Counted from the stretch's first letter, positions 1-9,392 are shown. The stretch: DNA of 64,000 nucleotides from Propionivibrio soli (GCF_025770765.1 NZ_JANZKY010000013.1:1-64000), one strand, 5' to 3'. Translations and numbers: made by a program. Notes: generated by a model not told the origin, from the letters alone.

Positions 1-27
1 AAGGGCTTCGCGATGGGCCGCGTTTGA
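1..27 (+). CDS. C-terminal tail of an upstream gene (probably ABC permease), partial
   Basis: Only eight codons (KGFAMGRV) and a TGA stop lie inside the window. The frame is open from base 1 and the stop is followed 12 bases later by the start of the DUF2160 gene, so this is the end of the preceding gene in the same operon. In glycerol-type ABC operons the gene before the DUF2160 protein encodes the second inner-membrane permease, and the basic, short tail fits that. The identity is inferred from gene order only. Confidence 0.4.
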   Translation, partial: KGFAMGRV

Positions 28-39
28 TTGGAGATCAAC

Positions 40-348
40 ATGCTTGAATGGATGGCGTGGACCACGCCGGTAGCGGTCTTCTTTTCCAGCATCGCCCTCA
101 TGCTCGTCGGTATGACGGTTTGGGAAATCCGCTCGCCGACGATTTCCCGCAAGGGATTCCTGCCGATCGAAACCACGCGCGGCGACCGCTTGTTCATCGG
201 TCTGCTCGCCGCCGCCTATGTGAACCTCGGCTTCGTCGGCATCAGCGGCAAGCTGGCCGAATGGTTCGGGCTCGAGAACGACCCCTCGATCTGGATCAGT
301 TTTGTGCTCTCGATGGGACTTCTCGTATTCATCATGCGCAAGGGTTAG
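40..348 (+). CDS. DUF2160 small integral membrane protein of a glycerol-type ABC transporter
   Basis: This 102-residue protein has about three hydrophobic segments (near residues 7-27, 54-71 and 84-100), the last two around a conserved-looking YVNLGFVGI and SFVLSMGLL. It matches the DUF2160 family of small membrane proteins, which are found between the permease and binding-protein genes of glycerol (GlpVPQST-type) ABC transporters. The ATG at 40 is chosen because GGAG lies six bases upstream; a TTG at 28 is in frame but has no ribosome site. Its exact role in the transporter is not known. Confidence 0.75.
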   Translation: MLEWMAWTTPVAVFFSSIALMLVGMTVWEIRSPTISRKGFLPIETTRGDRLFIGLLAAAYVNLGFVGISGKLAEWFGLENDPSIWISFVLSMGLLVFIMRKG

Positions 349-433
349 GGACTTTTGGACAACAAGCACGGCTTGCTTTCCCCTGGAGCCGAGAGAACAG
401 CCAAGACACAGGGGTCAAACGTATCGGAGGAAA

Positions 434-2170
434 ATGATTGTGAAACTACGCTATCACGCATTGACCGTCGCAATCGCCTGCGCCACTGGCGGGCAAGCCT
501 GGGCCGACGAGGCCGCCGCGAAGAAGTGGATCGACAACGAGTTCCAGCCGTCCACGCTCTCCAAAGAACAGCAGATGGCCGAGATGAAGTGGTTCATCGA
601 CGCCGCCGCAAAACTCAAGGCGAAGGGCGTCAACGACATCAGCGTCGTCTCGGAAACCATCACCACGCATGAGTACGAGTCGAAGACGCTGGCCAAGGCG
701 TTTGCCGAAATCACCGGCATCAACGTCAAGCACGACCTGATTCAGGAAGGCGACGTCGTCGAGAAACTGCAGACGTCGATGCAGTCGGGCAAGTCGATCT
801 ATGACGGATGGATCAGCGACTCCGACTTGATCGGGACCCATTACCGGTACGGCAAGATCATGAACCTGACCGACTACATGGCGGGCAAGGGCAAGGAATG
901 GACGAACCCGGGACTCGATGTGGAGGACTTCATCGGCCGCAGCTTCACCACCGCGCCCGACAAGAAGATGTACCAGTTGCCGGATCAGCAGTTCGCCAAC
1001 CTCTACTGGTTCCGTGCCGACCTCTTCGCGCGTCAGGATCTGAAGGACAAGTTCAAGGCCAAATACGGCTATGAGCTGGGCGTTCCGCTCAACTGGAGCG
1101 CCTACGAAGACATCGCCGAATTCTTCACCAACGACGTGAAGACGATCGACGGCAAGCCGATCTACGGGCACATGGACTACGGCAAGAAGGACCCGTCGCT
1201 CGGCTGGCGCTTCACCGATGCGTGGCTGTCGATGGCCGGGTCGGCCGACATCGGGATTCCGAACGGTATGCCCGTTGACGAATGGGGCATCCGCGTTACG
1301 CCTGACGGTTGTCATCCGGTCGGCGCTTCGGTCGCGCGCGGGGGGGCCACGAATTCCCCGGCGGCCGTCTATGCGCTCACCAAATACGTCGACTGGATGA
1401 AGAAGTATGCGCCCAAAGAAGCGACCGGCATGACCTTCGGCGAGGCCGGGCCGGTACCGGCGCAAGGCCAGATCGCGCAGCAGATCTTCTGGTACACCGC
1501 CTTCACGGCGGACATGACCAAGAAGGGCCTGCCCGTCGTGAACGAGGACGGCACGCCGAAGTGGCGCATGGCCCCTGGCCCGAACGGCCCGTACTGGAAG
1601 CAAGGCATGCAGAACGGCTATCAGGACGTCGGTTCGTGGACCTTCTTCGAGGCACACGATCCTAACCGCCTAGCCGCGGCCTGGCTCTATGCCCAGTTCG
1701 TGACGTCGAAGACGACGTCGTTGAAGAAGACGCTCGTTGGTCTGACGCCGATCCGCGAATCCGACATCCAGTCGCAAGCGATGACCGATGCCGCGCCGAA
1801 GCTCGGCGGACTGGTCGAGTTCTATCGCAGCCCGGCGCGCGTGGCCTGGACACCGACGGGGACCAACGTGCCCGACTATCCGAAACTTGCGCAACTGTGG
1901 TGGAAGAACGTCGCCGTCGCGGTAACGGGCGAGAAGACGCCGCAGCAGGCGATGGACAACCTGGCCGAAGAAATGGATCAGGTGATGGCAAGACTGGAAC
2001 GCGCCGGGATGGCCCGTTGCGCCCCGAAGATGAACAAGAAGGGCGACCCGAACCAGTACTTGAGCGACAAGGCGGCCCCGTGGAAGAAGCTCGCGAACGA
2101 GAAGCCGAAGGGCGAGACCATCGCTTATGAGGCCCTGCTTAACGCCTGGAAGGCCGGCAAGGTCCGCTAA
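434..2170 (+). CDS. Glycerol-type ABC transporter substrate-binding protein
   Basis: A 578-residue periplasmic binding protein with a clear signal peptide (MIVKLRYHALTVAIACATGG, cleavage near AWA-DE). Its length, well above the 400 or so of ordinary sugar-binding proteins, and features such as EITGINVKHDLIQEGDVVEKL and VGSWTFFEAHDPNRLAAAWLYAQF are typical of the GlpV family of group 1 extracellular solute-binding proteins for glycerol. The start at 434 follows CGGAGGAAA directly. It is the last gene of the operon that also contains the DUF2160 protein, and a strong hairpin follows. Substrate specificity for glycerol rather than another polyol is inferred from family and neighbours. Confidence 0.8.
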   Translation: MIVKLRYHALTVAIACATGGQAWADEAAAKKWIDNEFQPSTLSKEQQMAEMKWFIDAAAKLKAKGVNDISVVSETITTHEYESKTLAKAFAEITGINVKHDLIQEGDVVEKLQTSMQSGKSIYDGWISDSDLIGTHYRYGKIMNLTDYMAGKGKEWTNPGLDVEDFIGRSFTTAPDKKMYQLPDQQFANLYWFRADLFARQDLKDKFKAKYGYELGVPLNWSAYEDIAEFFTNDVKTIDGKPIYGHMDYGKKDPSLGWRFTDAWLSMAGSADIGIPNGMPVDEWGIRVTPDGCHPVGASVARGGATNSPAAVYALTKYVDWMKKYAPKEATGMTFGEAGPVPAQGQIAQQIFWYTAFTADMTKKGLPVVNEDGTPKWRMAPGPNGPYWKQGMQNGYQDVGSWTFFEAHDPNRLAAAWLYAQFVTSKTTSLKKTLVGLTPIRESDIQSQAMTDAAPKLGGLVEFYRSPARVAWTPTGTNVPDYPKLAQLWWKNVAVAVTGEKTPQQAMDNLAEEMDQVMARLERAGMARCAPKMNKKGDPNQYLSDKAAPWKKLANEKPKGETIAYEALLNAWKAGKVR

Positions 2171-2211
2171 GGCGAGGCTAGCCGATCAAATCGGTCCCGG
2201 CCGCTTCGTCA

Positions 2212-2252
2212 GTTGTTGCCGCCCCGCGAGGGGCGGCAACAACGCCGTGTTT
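2212..2252 (+). terminator. Rho-independent terminator of the glycerol-type ABC operon
   Basis: A perfect 14-base-pair stem (GTTGTTGCCGCCCC at 2212-2225 with its complement at 2230-2243) closes a GCGA tetraloop and is followed by a short TGTTTT tract. It lies about 40 bases after the binding-protein stop codon and separates that operon from the convergent chemoreceptor gene. Confidence 0.75.
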
Positions 2253-2370
2253 TCCAGATCGTGCGGCGCCCTTCGGGGCCGTGCGATGTCTCGTGACGCT
2301 GCAGAAATCACCTGCACGCGGCGCCTCTCGTTGCGTGCAATAGCGTGGATAGCGCCTGCAGCGCACTAGG

Positions 2371-4014
2371 CTAACTGGCCGGTAATTCGATCTCTCGGGT
2401 TTCGCTTAGGCGGAAGCGGCCCACACTCGACCGCAATGCTTCAGAGACATCGACCAAGGCCCGAGCGGTGTCTGCGACGGAGGTGACCGCCGCCGCGTTT
2501 TCCTCGGACATTTGGGCGATCGATTCGATCGTCCGCGCCAAGTCGGCCGAGGTGGCCTTTTGTTCCCGCAAGGCACCCGAGATGCTTTCGATCGATTGTC
2601 GCACCGTCGACGACGCCTCGTGGATTTCACCCATCGATTCGCTCGCGTCGCGCGCCGTTCCGGCTACCTGCCCGACGACCTGCCGGCTTGCCTCGGTGCT
2701 CGTCACGGTGGTCACGGCACCCTGCTGAATGGCCGAAATGACCGATGCGATTTCCTTGACCGATCCGGTTGTTCGCTCGGCCAGCTTTCTTACCTCGTCA
2801 GCCACCACCGCAAAGCCACGTCCCTGTTCTCCGGCTCGTGCCGCTTCGATGGCGGCGTTGAGCGCGAGCAAGCTCGTCTGATCGGCGACTTCCTGAATCA
2901 CCTGCGTGATGCCGCTGATCTCCTTGACCTGCTCGGACAAGGTTCGGACCTCACCCGCGGTGTGCTCAACTTGAGTGGCTACGTCCCCGATCTGCTTGGC
3001 GGCACGCTCCACGTCATCGCCGCTCGTCGTGGCGCGCTCGCCCGCCGTGACGGCATGTTCGTTGGCTTCGAGCGCGTTGTTGCCGATGTGCTCGATGCTC
3101 ACCGTCAGTTCTTCAACTGCCGACGCGGCGGCCGCCGTCGCTCCGGTCTGTGCTTCGGTACTCGTGGACACCTGTTGTGCAGCGGTCGATAACTGAGTCG
3201 CCGACGCGCCGACCCGGCCGGCATGCTGGGCGATCTCGCCGATCGTTGTGCCGAGGTCCCGCCGCATCTTGTCCAGCGAATCGAGCAGTTGGCCGACTTC
3301 GTCGTTGGCACCCGTCTTGGAAGTGAACTCGGTCAGATCCCCGGCCGCGATTGTCGCCGCGACGGTGTTGGCTTGCGCAATACGCTGCGTGAGGGCGCGC
3401 CGGGTCTGGAGTCCGACGCCGGCGAGCACGAAGAACATGACGAGAACGACGGCACCTGCCGTCAGATCCGCCTGTCGCCTGGCGGCTGCCGCGATGGCCG
3501 CTTGCCTTTCGCCTTCTTCGTCGTTGAAACGCATGTGGGCGAGCAACTGGTTGGTCAGTTTGTCGATCACCGGCTTGCCGTTGGCGATTTCTGCCAGCGC
3601 GTCCTCGTTCCGGTAGTCGCGAGAAGCGGCACGGACCACGTCAATGACGTTCAGGAATTCGCCCAACGTCTTCCGTTCCTCATCGAGCAGACGGTGGTCT
3701 TCGTCATTGACGAGCAAGGTTTCGTAGTTCTTGAGGTCGTCATTCAGGCGGCCAATGTCGTCCTCCAGCGTCTTCTCGATTTCCAGTTTGACCTTCGGGT
3801 CGTTGGTTACCGCGTGCGTCAGCGTACTGGTCTGGATACGGAAGAAGGAGATCAGCGCCTTATTGAGCGCCTGCAGGTTGGTCACCGTTTTCTCGTTGCC
3901 GTAGTTCGCGGCCGAATACACACGGGCGATCTGGTAGTGATTCATGCCAGACAACAGCAGCACGCAAGCGAGAGAAACGGCCACTAGGATCATCAATCGT
4001 CGAGAAATAGTCAT
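2371..4014 (-). CDS. Methyl-accepting chemotaxis protein
   Basis: This 547-residue transmembrane receptor has an N-terminal membrane helix (about residues 7-25), a helical periplasmic ligand-binding region of about 160 residues (four-helix-bundle type), a second membrane helix after an alanine-rich stretch near residue 190, a HAMP region, and a cytoplasmic coiled-coil signalling domain. The signalling tip [20 protein letters not shown] is intact, followed by [18 protein letters not shown], so it should engage CheA and CheW. The start at 4014 is preferred because GAGGG precedes it; an ATG 15 bases upstream is possible. It stands alone, so its ligand is unknown, although the surrounding transport genes make small organic acids or polyols plausible. 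Confidence 0.9.
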   Translation of the reverse strand: MTISRRLMILVAVSLACVLLLSGMNHYQIARVYSAANYGNEKTVTNLQALNKALISFFRIQTSTLTHAVTNDPKVKLEIEKTLEDDIGRLNDDLKNYETLLVNDEDHRLLDEERKTLGEFLNVIDVVRAASRDYRNEDALAEIANGKPVIDKLTNQLLAHMRFNDEEGERQAAIAAAARRQADLTAGAVVLVMFFVLAGVGLQTRRALTQRIAQANTVAATIAAGDLTEFTSKTGANDEVGQLLDSLDKMRRDLGTTIGEIAQHAGRVGASATQLSTAAQQVSTSTEAQTGATAAAASAVEELTVSIEHIGNNALEANEHAVTAGERATTSGDDVERAAKQIGDVATQVEHTAGEVRTLSEQVKEISGITQVIQEVADQTSLLALNAAIEAARAGEQGRGFAVVADEVRKLAERTTGSVKEIASVISAIQQGAVTTVTSTEASRQVVGQVAGTARDASESMGEIHEASSTVRQSIESISGALREQKATSADLARTIESIAQMSEENAAAVTSVADTARALVDVSEALRSSVGRFRLSETREIELPAS

Positions 4015-4170
4015 CGTTCGTGCCCTCATGCAGAGATAGAAAAAGGTACAAGGTAACGACAGGGCAAGGATGTATTGAGCGCTCGAGCATGCTCAAAACA
4101 TCCTTCGCTCCTCCCTGTCGCTCCGCGACAATCGTCGATTCGGGGCGGATGGCGGGAGAATCCCTGCTTG

Positions 4171-5049
4171 CTACCGGTTGCGAACCTGCGGATCGAGGAG
4201 GGCGCTGACGTAGCGGTCGCCGAGGTCGGCGACGGCCGCGCTTGAGAAGACGCGGCGGATTTCCTCACCGACCGCGCTTTTGCCACGTGTGGAGGATTCC
4301 GCGAGACGGCAGAAGTAACCGATGTCCTTGAGCGCATTACGCACGGTGAACTGGCTACCGTCGAAGTTTCCTTCGAGCGCCGGTTTCACCATTTTTTCCA
4401 GGGTGCCCGAACGGGCGGCACCCGCTTCCATTACCGAGTACAGCGCGTGCCAGTCGACGCCGAAGTCGGCCGCCCGGGTGTAGGCCTCGGCGAGCAACAC
4501 GACGGTGCCCTGGCTAACGAAATTATTGAGCAGTTTTGCCAGGTGGCCGGTGCCGACATCGCCGACCCGGTGCACTGCTTTGGAGTAGCGGATGGCGAGT
4601 TCGCGGACGCGCGGGAACAAGGATTCCTCGCAACCGACGAGCGACCCGAGCGTGCCCGCCTGTGCCTGTGCCGGGCCGCCGGTGACCGGCGCGTCGGCGT
4701 ATTCCACCCCCCGTGCACGCAGTCCGGCGGCAATCTGACGCGTGATTTCGGGATACGACGTAGTTACGTCGACGACGAGGTGCCCGGGGTGCAGATCGGG
4801 CGTTAGTCCGGCAATAACCGACTGCACGGTGCCGGCATTGTCGACGCAGAGGAATATGACGTCGCTGGCGCGCGCCAGTATGCCGAAGTCGCTCGTTTCC
4901 CGAGCTCCACGCTCAAGCAGCCCGGCGATCCCGTCTCGCCTTTTGTGGATGTAAATGGTCAGTGGATGGCCGGCGGCGAGCAAGTTGTCCGCCATGCCGC
5001 GCCCCATGAGACCGGCACCAATGAAACCGATTCTGGGTAGTTCGGACAT
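4171..5049 (-). CDS. 6PGDH/3-hydroxyisobutyrate dehydrogenase-family NAD(P)-dependent oxidoreductase
   Basis: A 292-residue beta-hydroxyacid dehydrogenase. The N-terminal Rossmann motif GFIGAGLMGRGMADNLL binds the cofactor; DVTTSYPEI and ADAPVTGGPAQAQAGTLG correspond to the substrate-binding signature of the family, and VGTGHLAKLLNNF carries the catalytic lysine (K in LAKLLNN). The start at 5049 follows AGAAGGAA. It is the last gene of a minus-strand set that begins with the PdxA homologue and TctCBA, with only 14 bases to tctA. Relatives act on 2- or 3-hydroxy acids such as threonate, tartronate or hydroxyisobutyrate. In this context it probably oxidises or interconverts the imported acid; the exact substrate cannot be read from sequence. 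Confidence 0.85.
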   Translation of the reverse strand: MSELPRIGFIGAGLMGRGMADNLLAAGHPLTIYIHKRRDGIAGLLERGARETSDFGILARASDVIFLCVDNAGTVQSVIAGLTPDLHPGHLVVDVTTSYPEITRQIAAGLRARGVEYADAPVTGGPAQAQAGTLGSLVGCEESLFPRVRELAIRYSKAVHRVGDVGTGHLAKLLNNFVSQGTVVLLAEAYTRAADFGVDWHALYSVMEAGAARSGTLEKMVKPALEGNFDGSQFTVRNALKDIGYFCRLAESSTRGKSAVGEEIRRVFSSAAVADLGDRYVSALLDPQVRNR

Positions 5050-5063
5050 CGGTGCCGTTCCTT

Positions 5064-6566
5064 CTAGGCGGCCTGGCCGCGCGCGCGCTGGATCAGCTTG
5101 CTGATCAGCGGCCAGAACAGGAGCACCATCGCGACGACCATGATTCCCGCGACCAGCGTCGAGTTGGTCCAGAAAATCGATAGCGATCCTTTTGAGAAAA
5201 TCATCGATTGCCGGAATGCATCCTCGGTCTTGTCGCCGAGGACCATCGCCAACACCATCGGCGCGATCGGATAGTCGAGCTTCTTGAGCAGGTAGCCGAA
5301 GACGCCGAAAACAAGCGCCAGCCACAAATCGAGCCGCGCACCGCTGATCTGGTAAGCGCCGATGAAGCACACCACGACGATCATCGGGCCGATGATCGAG
5401 AACGGAACGCGCAGGATCGCGGCAAAGAGAGGCACCGTCGCGAGGACAAGGACGACGGCCATGACGTTGCCGAGGTACATGCTGGCAATCGTTCCCCAGA
5501 CGAAGTCCGGACGCTCGATGAAGAGCATCGGGCCGGGCGTCAGGCCCCAGATCATCAGGCCGCCCATCATGACCGCGGCGGTCGCCGAGCCCGGAACGCC
5601 GAGGGCGAGCATCGGCAGAATCGCGCAGGTACCGGCCGAGTGGTCGGCCGTTTCCGGCGCCACGACGCCAGCGGGCTCACCCTTGCCGAAGCCGTCCTTA
5701 CGTCTCGAGAACCGCTTGGCCAGACCGTAGCTCATGAACGACGCCGCCGTGGGGCCGCCAGGCGTGATGCCCATCCAGCAGCCGATCAAGGCGCTACGCA
5801 CCAAGGTCACGATATGCGAAGGCAGCGTGGCGATCGCACGAAACACGTCGCGCATGCGGATGCGAGCGTGGATGCCTTCGAAGCGCAGGCCTTCCTCCAT
5901 CGTCTGGATGAGCTCACCGAGACCGAACAAACCGATCACGGCGACAAGGAAGCTGATGCCTTTGATCAGTTCCGGGAAGCCGAAGGTGAGGCGCGTGTTG
6001 CCCGAGATGCCGTCCATGCCGACCGTGGCAAAGCCGAAACCGAGCATCATCGAAACGATGGCCTTGAACGGCGACGCGCTGCCCATGCCGATGAAGCTGC
6101 AGAAGGTCAGCAGATACACCGCGAAATACTCCGGCGAGCTGAACTTCAGGGCGAACTGCGTGACCCAGCCGGAGAGCATGGTGATCACGGCGACGCCGAC
6201 GAGTGCGCCGATGCCGGCCGAAACGAAGGCCAGCGTCAACGCGTGCGTGGCGTGGCCCTGCTGGGCCATCGGATAGCCATCGAACGTGGTGGCCACCGAC
6301 GACGGTTCGCCTGGGATATTGAATAGGATCGACGTCGTCGACCCGCCGAACAACGCTCCCCAATACATGCTGGTAAGCAGAATGATCGCCGACACGGGGT
6401 CCATCGTGAAGGTCAGCGGAATCAGCAGCGATACGCCATTCGGAGCGCCGAGCCCCGGCAGGACGCCGACCAGGATGCCGAGCAGAACGCCGGCCGCCAT
6501 GAGCGCGAGATGGTAGGCGGAGAAGACGATTCCGAAGCCTGCCATCAGGTTGCCAAAATTGTCCAA
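5064..6566 (-). CDS. tctA: Tripartite tricarboxylate transporter large permease TctA
   Basis: A 500-residue inner-membrane protein with about twelve hydrophobic segments and the family motif GVLPGLGAPNGVSLLIPLTF near residue 37, plus a second copy of this type of loop around GCWMGITPGGPTAASFMSYG. The frame begins with TTG at 6566 preceded by a perfect GGAGG, so the start codon itself is weak while the ribosome site is strong. TctA works with the small subunit TctB and the periplasmic binding protein TctC, both encoded immediately upstream on the same strand, to import carboxylic or sugar acids using an ion gradient. Confidence 0.92.
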   Translation of the reverse strand: MDNFGNLMAGFGIVFSAYHLALMAAGVLLGILVGVLPGLGAPNGVSLLIPLTFTMDPVSAIILLTSMYWGALFGGSTTSILFNIPGEPSSVATTFDGYPMAQQGHATHALTLAFVSAGIGALVGVAVITMLSGWVTQFALKFSSPEYFAVYLLTFCSFIGMGSASPFKAIVSMMLGFGFATVGMDGISGNTRLTFGFPELIKGISFLVAVIGLFGLGELIQTMEEGLRFEGIHARIRMRDVFRAIATLPSHIVTLVRSALIGCWMGITPGGPTAASFMSYGLAKRFSRRKDGFGKGEPAGVVAPETADHSAGTCAILPMLALGVPGSATAAVMMGGLMIWGLTPGPMLFIERPDFVWGTIASMYLGNVMAVVLVLATVPLFAAILRVPFSIIGPMIVVVCFIGAYQISGARLDLWLALVFGVFGYLLKKLDYPIAPMVLAMVLGDKTEDAFRQSMIFSKGSLSIFWTNSTLVAGIMVVAMVLLFWPLISKLIQRARGQAA

Positions 6567-6637
6567 GGTGTTCCTCCCTAATTTATGCCTTCAAGCCGGC
6601 TGTGTGTACCTGTTGTACGTAGGTACGCCGTGCCATC

Positions 6638-7138
6638 TCAGTAAATCTTCAGCCAGGCTTCCAGAGGGCCTTTGAGCAGCGGCACTTGGAACCACTTTTC
6701 GAAAACGAAGTAGAAAACGACGATTGTCCCGAGGCATACCGACAGTGCCTTGGGTGCGGAGTATTTGCCCTGGATCGTCATGACGCCGAACAGATAGAGC
6801 GCCAACGAAACGTAGAGGCCGAGCACCATCGAGGCGGCGACGAAAGCGAACATGGGCAGGAAGAACAGCAAGATGCGATGCCCTTGCTCGCGAGTGAGGA
6901 AGACCTCCTGGCGGTCCCGGTGGGTAAGGAACGCCTGCACCAGGACGCCTGCGCTGGCGAGCATGATGAACAGGCCGATATAGAACGGGAAGTAGCCAGG
7001 TTCGGGCCCGGCATCGCCCCAACCGGTGCCGAACTCGGTCGATCCGTAGCAGACGATCGCGCCGAGCAGGCCGGTGAAACAGGCGACCCCGACCTCCATC
7101 GAGAAACGGCTTAACAGGGTCCCGGAAGGGTTCTGCAT
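6638..7138 (-). CDS. tctB: Tripartite tricarboxylate transporter small subunit TctB
   Basis: A 166-residue protein with four predicted membrane helices and the TctB-family layout: a GDAGPEPGYFPFYIGLFIML segment after the first helix and a final pair of helices ending in WLKIY. The ATG at 7138 has GTGGAG at a good distance; a GTG nine bases further up is less likely. It sits between tctC and tctA. An intrinsic terminator lies between tctC and this gene, so it is probably made at a lower level than the binding protein. Confidence 0.88.
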   Translation of the reverse strand: MQNPSGTLLSRFSMEVGVACFTGLLGAIVCYGSTEFGTGWGDAGPEPGYFPFYIGLFIMLASAGVLVQAFLTHRDRQEVFLTREQGHRILLFFLPMFAFVAASMVLGLYVSLALYLFGVMTIQGKYSAPKALSVCLGTIVVFYFVFEKWFQVPLLKGPLEAWLKIY

Positions 7139-7161
7139 GAGACACACTCCACTCTGATTGT

Positions 7162-7187
7162 AAAAAGGGGCGGGGATTACCCGCCCC
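7162..7187 (-). terminator. Internal terminator between tctC and tctB
   Basis: Read on the minus strand, GGGGCGGG and CCCGCCCC form an eight-base-pair stem with a five-base loop, followed directly by TTTTTA. It lies downstream of tctC and upstream of tctB, a position where partial termination would make the binding protein more abundant than the membrane subunits. Confidence 0.7.
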
Positions 7188-7220
7188 GAATACTGCCGGA
7201 GACGCTTCGTTTATTTCAGC

Positions 7221-8207
7221 TTATTGAACCATCCACTTTTCGCGCTTGAATACGTCGGTCGCGCGTTCGGCATCCTGCTTGATGTAGCTCTTCAACGCGT
7301 CGCCGGTCATGAAGCGGTCGGTCTGCGACGTCTTTTCGATATATGCCTTCCATTCGGGCTTTTCGCTGACCTTCTTCAAGATATCCGTGTAGAAGGCAAC
7401 TGCATCATTCGAAACACCCGTCGGTAACCAGACCGTGCGCGGCATCTGGTACGTCGAGATCGGCACACCGGATTCCTTACAGGTCGGGATGTCGCCCCAT
7501 GACATGTCCTTCGTGACTTTCGGTCCTTGCGCCATGCGTTCCGGGCTGAACACGCAGAGCGGACGCACCATGCCGGCCTTCCACTGGCCGATGTTCTCGC
7601 TAGGGTTGTTCACGTTCGCGTCGATGTGCGCGCCGGCAAGCTGCACAGCCGCTTCACCACCGCTCTTGAACGGAATATAAGTGAATTTCGCACCGGTGGC
7701 GGCACCTATCATGCTGACCAGCGTCTGGTCCGTGTCCTTCGATTGCGAACCGCCCATCTTCAGCTCAGCCTTCTTGCCGGCTTCAATGAAACTCTTCGCG
7801 TCCTTATACGGCGCTTGCGCATTGACCCAGATCAGGAAGTCGTCGAGAGCCAAGGCGGCGACGGGCACCAGCGCGTCCGCGGTGTAGCCCATCTTGGCGA
7901 CCAGCGGCAGCAGATATTCGTTGTTCGTGCCGAAGGTGACCTTGTACGGGTCGGCGCCGTTGCCCGAGCCGTAGACGAAGCCTTCACTGCCGCTGCCGCC
8001 GCCCTTGTTTACCACGACGATCGGCGCATCCATCAGCTTGTACTTGAGGATAATCGACTGGATCGTCCGGGCGAACGTGTCGGTACCACCACCGGCACCC
8101 GAGGCGACAACGAATTCAACGGGTTTTTCCGGTACCCAGGCCGCGCTGGCGGCCGTTGCGTACAGAGCGCTCGCCAGCAACGTGGCGGTCAACTTGATTC
8201 TGGACAT
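7221..8207 (-). CDS. tctC: Tripartite tricarboxylate transporter periplasmic binding protein (Bug/TctC family)
   Basis: A 328-residue secreted protein. Residues 1-22 (MSRIKLTATLLASALYATAA and the next AxA) form a signal peptide. The mature start WVPEKPVEFVVASGAGGGTD is the typical Bug-family opening, and GGGSGSEGFVYG and SGGEAAVQLAGAHIDANVNN match the ligand-binding loops. AAGGAG precedes the ATG at 8207. It lies just downstream of the PdxA homologue in the same direction. The family binds small carboxylates and sugar acids; the ligand here is not known but should be the substrate of the enzymes in this locus. Confidence 0.92.
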   Translation of the reverse strand: MSRIKLTATLLASALYATAASAAWVPEKPVEFVVASGAGGGTDTFARTIQSIILKYKLMDAPIVVVNKGGGSGSEGFVYGSGNGADPYKVTFGTNNEYLLPLVAKMGYTADALVPVAALALDDFLIWVNAQAPYKDAKSFIEAGKKAELKMGGSQSKDTDQTLVSMIGAATGAKFTYIPFKSGGEAAVQLAGAHIDANVNNPSENIGQWKAGMVRPLCVFSPERMAQGPKVTKDMSWGDIPTCKESGVPISTYQMPRTVWLPTGVSNDAVAFYTDILKKVSEKPEWKAYIEKTSQTDRFMTGDALKSYIKQDAERATDVFKREKWMVQ

Positions 8208-8272
8208 CGTTTGGCTCCTTGTGTTGTGTTGAAGCTCGTTGATAAAACTTCAATGCAGCGGTCGGGTCTTGT

Positions 8273-9307
8273 TCATTGCCCTTGCCGTGCCGCGATCGAA
8301 CGCGCCGCCATGCGTGCGGCGAGGAGGATAGCCTCCCGCGTCGCTCCCATATTGGCGATGCCTTTCCCCACAATGTCGTACGCCGTCCCATGGGCTGGCG
8401 TGCAGATCGGGAAGGGGAATCCGCCGAGGAAGGTCACGCCGCGGTCGAAGCCCATGAGCTTCATCGCGATTTGCCCTTGATCGTGATACATCGAGAGGAC
8501 GGCGTCGAACTGGCCGCCTTTTGCGCGCAAATATACGGTGTCGGCCGGGAACGGCCCGGAGACGTTGAGTCCGTGGGCAACGCCGGCTTTTACCGCGGGT
8601 TCGATGACCTCGATTTCCTCAAGCCCGAAATTGCCGCCGTCTCCGGCGTGCGGGTTAAGACCGGCGACGCCGATGCGCGGATTGGCAAACCCGGCAGCGC
8701 GCAGGCAACGGTCCGTCAGCGCCATCTCATCGAGGATGCGCTGCACCGAAATATTCGCCGCGACTTGTGACAAGGGCAGGTGCGAAGTAACGCGAGCGTT
8801 CCACAGGCTGCCCAGAATATTGAATTCCCGGGCGTGGCCATTGAAGCCGATCACTTCGGCGACGAAACGGATCTCGTCGTCGTAGCCCAGATAGACGTAG
8901 CGCATGGCCTTCTTGTTGAACGGCGTAAAACACACGGCGTCCGCTTGGCCCTTGTGGGCCAAGGTCAAAGCGCGCCTGAAATTCTCCAGCGCGAAGGCGC
9001 CTCCTTCGGGAGTCGCTTCACCGCGCTTCACGTCGCTGGGTGCGAGGTGATGCAGATCGACGAAAACGGGGCGTTCACCGGGAACATACGGCTCGTCCGC
9101 CTTCACTGCGGCGACGTCCACTTTCGTCCCTGCGATACGGGCGCCGTCCTCAAGGATGCGCATATCGCCGAAAACCACGAAATCCGCAGCGGCACGCGCT
9201 TCGTCGAGAGCGAGCAGCTTGGCGGTCAATTCGGGGCTGATACCCGCGGGGTCGCCCATGGCCAATGCAATAACGGGGCGCCGTGCGGCAGATGCAGTTT
9301 GGGTCAC
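8273..9307 (-). CDS. PdxA-family dehydrogenase, atypical (probably non-phosphorylated hydroxyacid substrate)
   Basis: A 344-residue member of the PdxA family, which oxidise a beta-hydroxy acid so that it loses CO2. AMGDPAGISPE, the metal-binding histidines in SHLPL, GLNPHAGDGG and MYHDQGQ, and the catalytic-type lysine in AMKLMGF are all present. However, the usual GHTE motif is replaced by YDDE, and the family block GVNxTLGLPxxRTSVDHGTA reads GVTFLGGFPFPICTPAHGTA, losing the Asn and Arg that contact the phosphorylated substrate in PdxA. This resembles PdxA homologues acting on unphosphorylated acids (such as the TphB type). The GTG at 9307 is chosen because AGGAGA precedes it; an ATG at 9349 is in frame. 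It opens the tct operon. Confidence 0.85.
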   Translation of the reverse strand: MTQTASAARRPVIALAMGDPAGISPELTAKLLALDEARAAADFVVFGDMRILEDGARIAGTKVDVAAVKADEPYVPGERPVFVDLHHLAPSDVKRGEATPEGGAFALENFRRALTLAHKGQADAVCFTPFNKKAMRYVYLGYDDEIRFVAEVIGFNGHAREFNILGSLWNARVTSHLPLSQVAANISVQRILDEMALTDRCLRAAGFANPRIGVAGLNPHAGDGGNFGLEEIEVIEPAVKAGVAHGLNVSGPFPADTVYLRAKGGQFDAVLSMYHDQGQIAMKLMGFDRGVTFLGGFPFPICTPAHGTAYDIVGKGIANMGATREAILLAARMAARSIAARQGQ

Positions 9308-9364
9308 GAAGACTCTCCTATAAGGTTTTTTGGAGTTTTCTTGCATCATGCGCCAGCTTGAACA

Positions 9365-9392
9365 TTGTTGTCAACGATGTAACATGTAGAAT
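9365..9392 (+). promoter_or_regulatory. Predicted sigma-70 promoter of the GntR regulator gene
   Basis: TTGTTG (9365-9370) and TAGAAT (9387-9392) are separated by 16 bases, a good -35/-10 pair about 90 bases before the GntR start codon. The same -35 hexamer and a similar arrangement occur in front of the RpiB-like gene at 11343. Confidence 0.5.

Noticed and set aside
446..1657. Long open frame antisense to the binding-protein gene
   Set aside because: Frame exists because of high third-position GC on the coding strand; the product is Arg/Val-rich without a recognisable motif, and the plus-strand gene is certain.
5208..6326. Long plus-strand frame opposite tctA
   Set aside because: Shadow of the tctA gene; composition (Arg, His, Asp-rich) is typical of an antisense reading.
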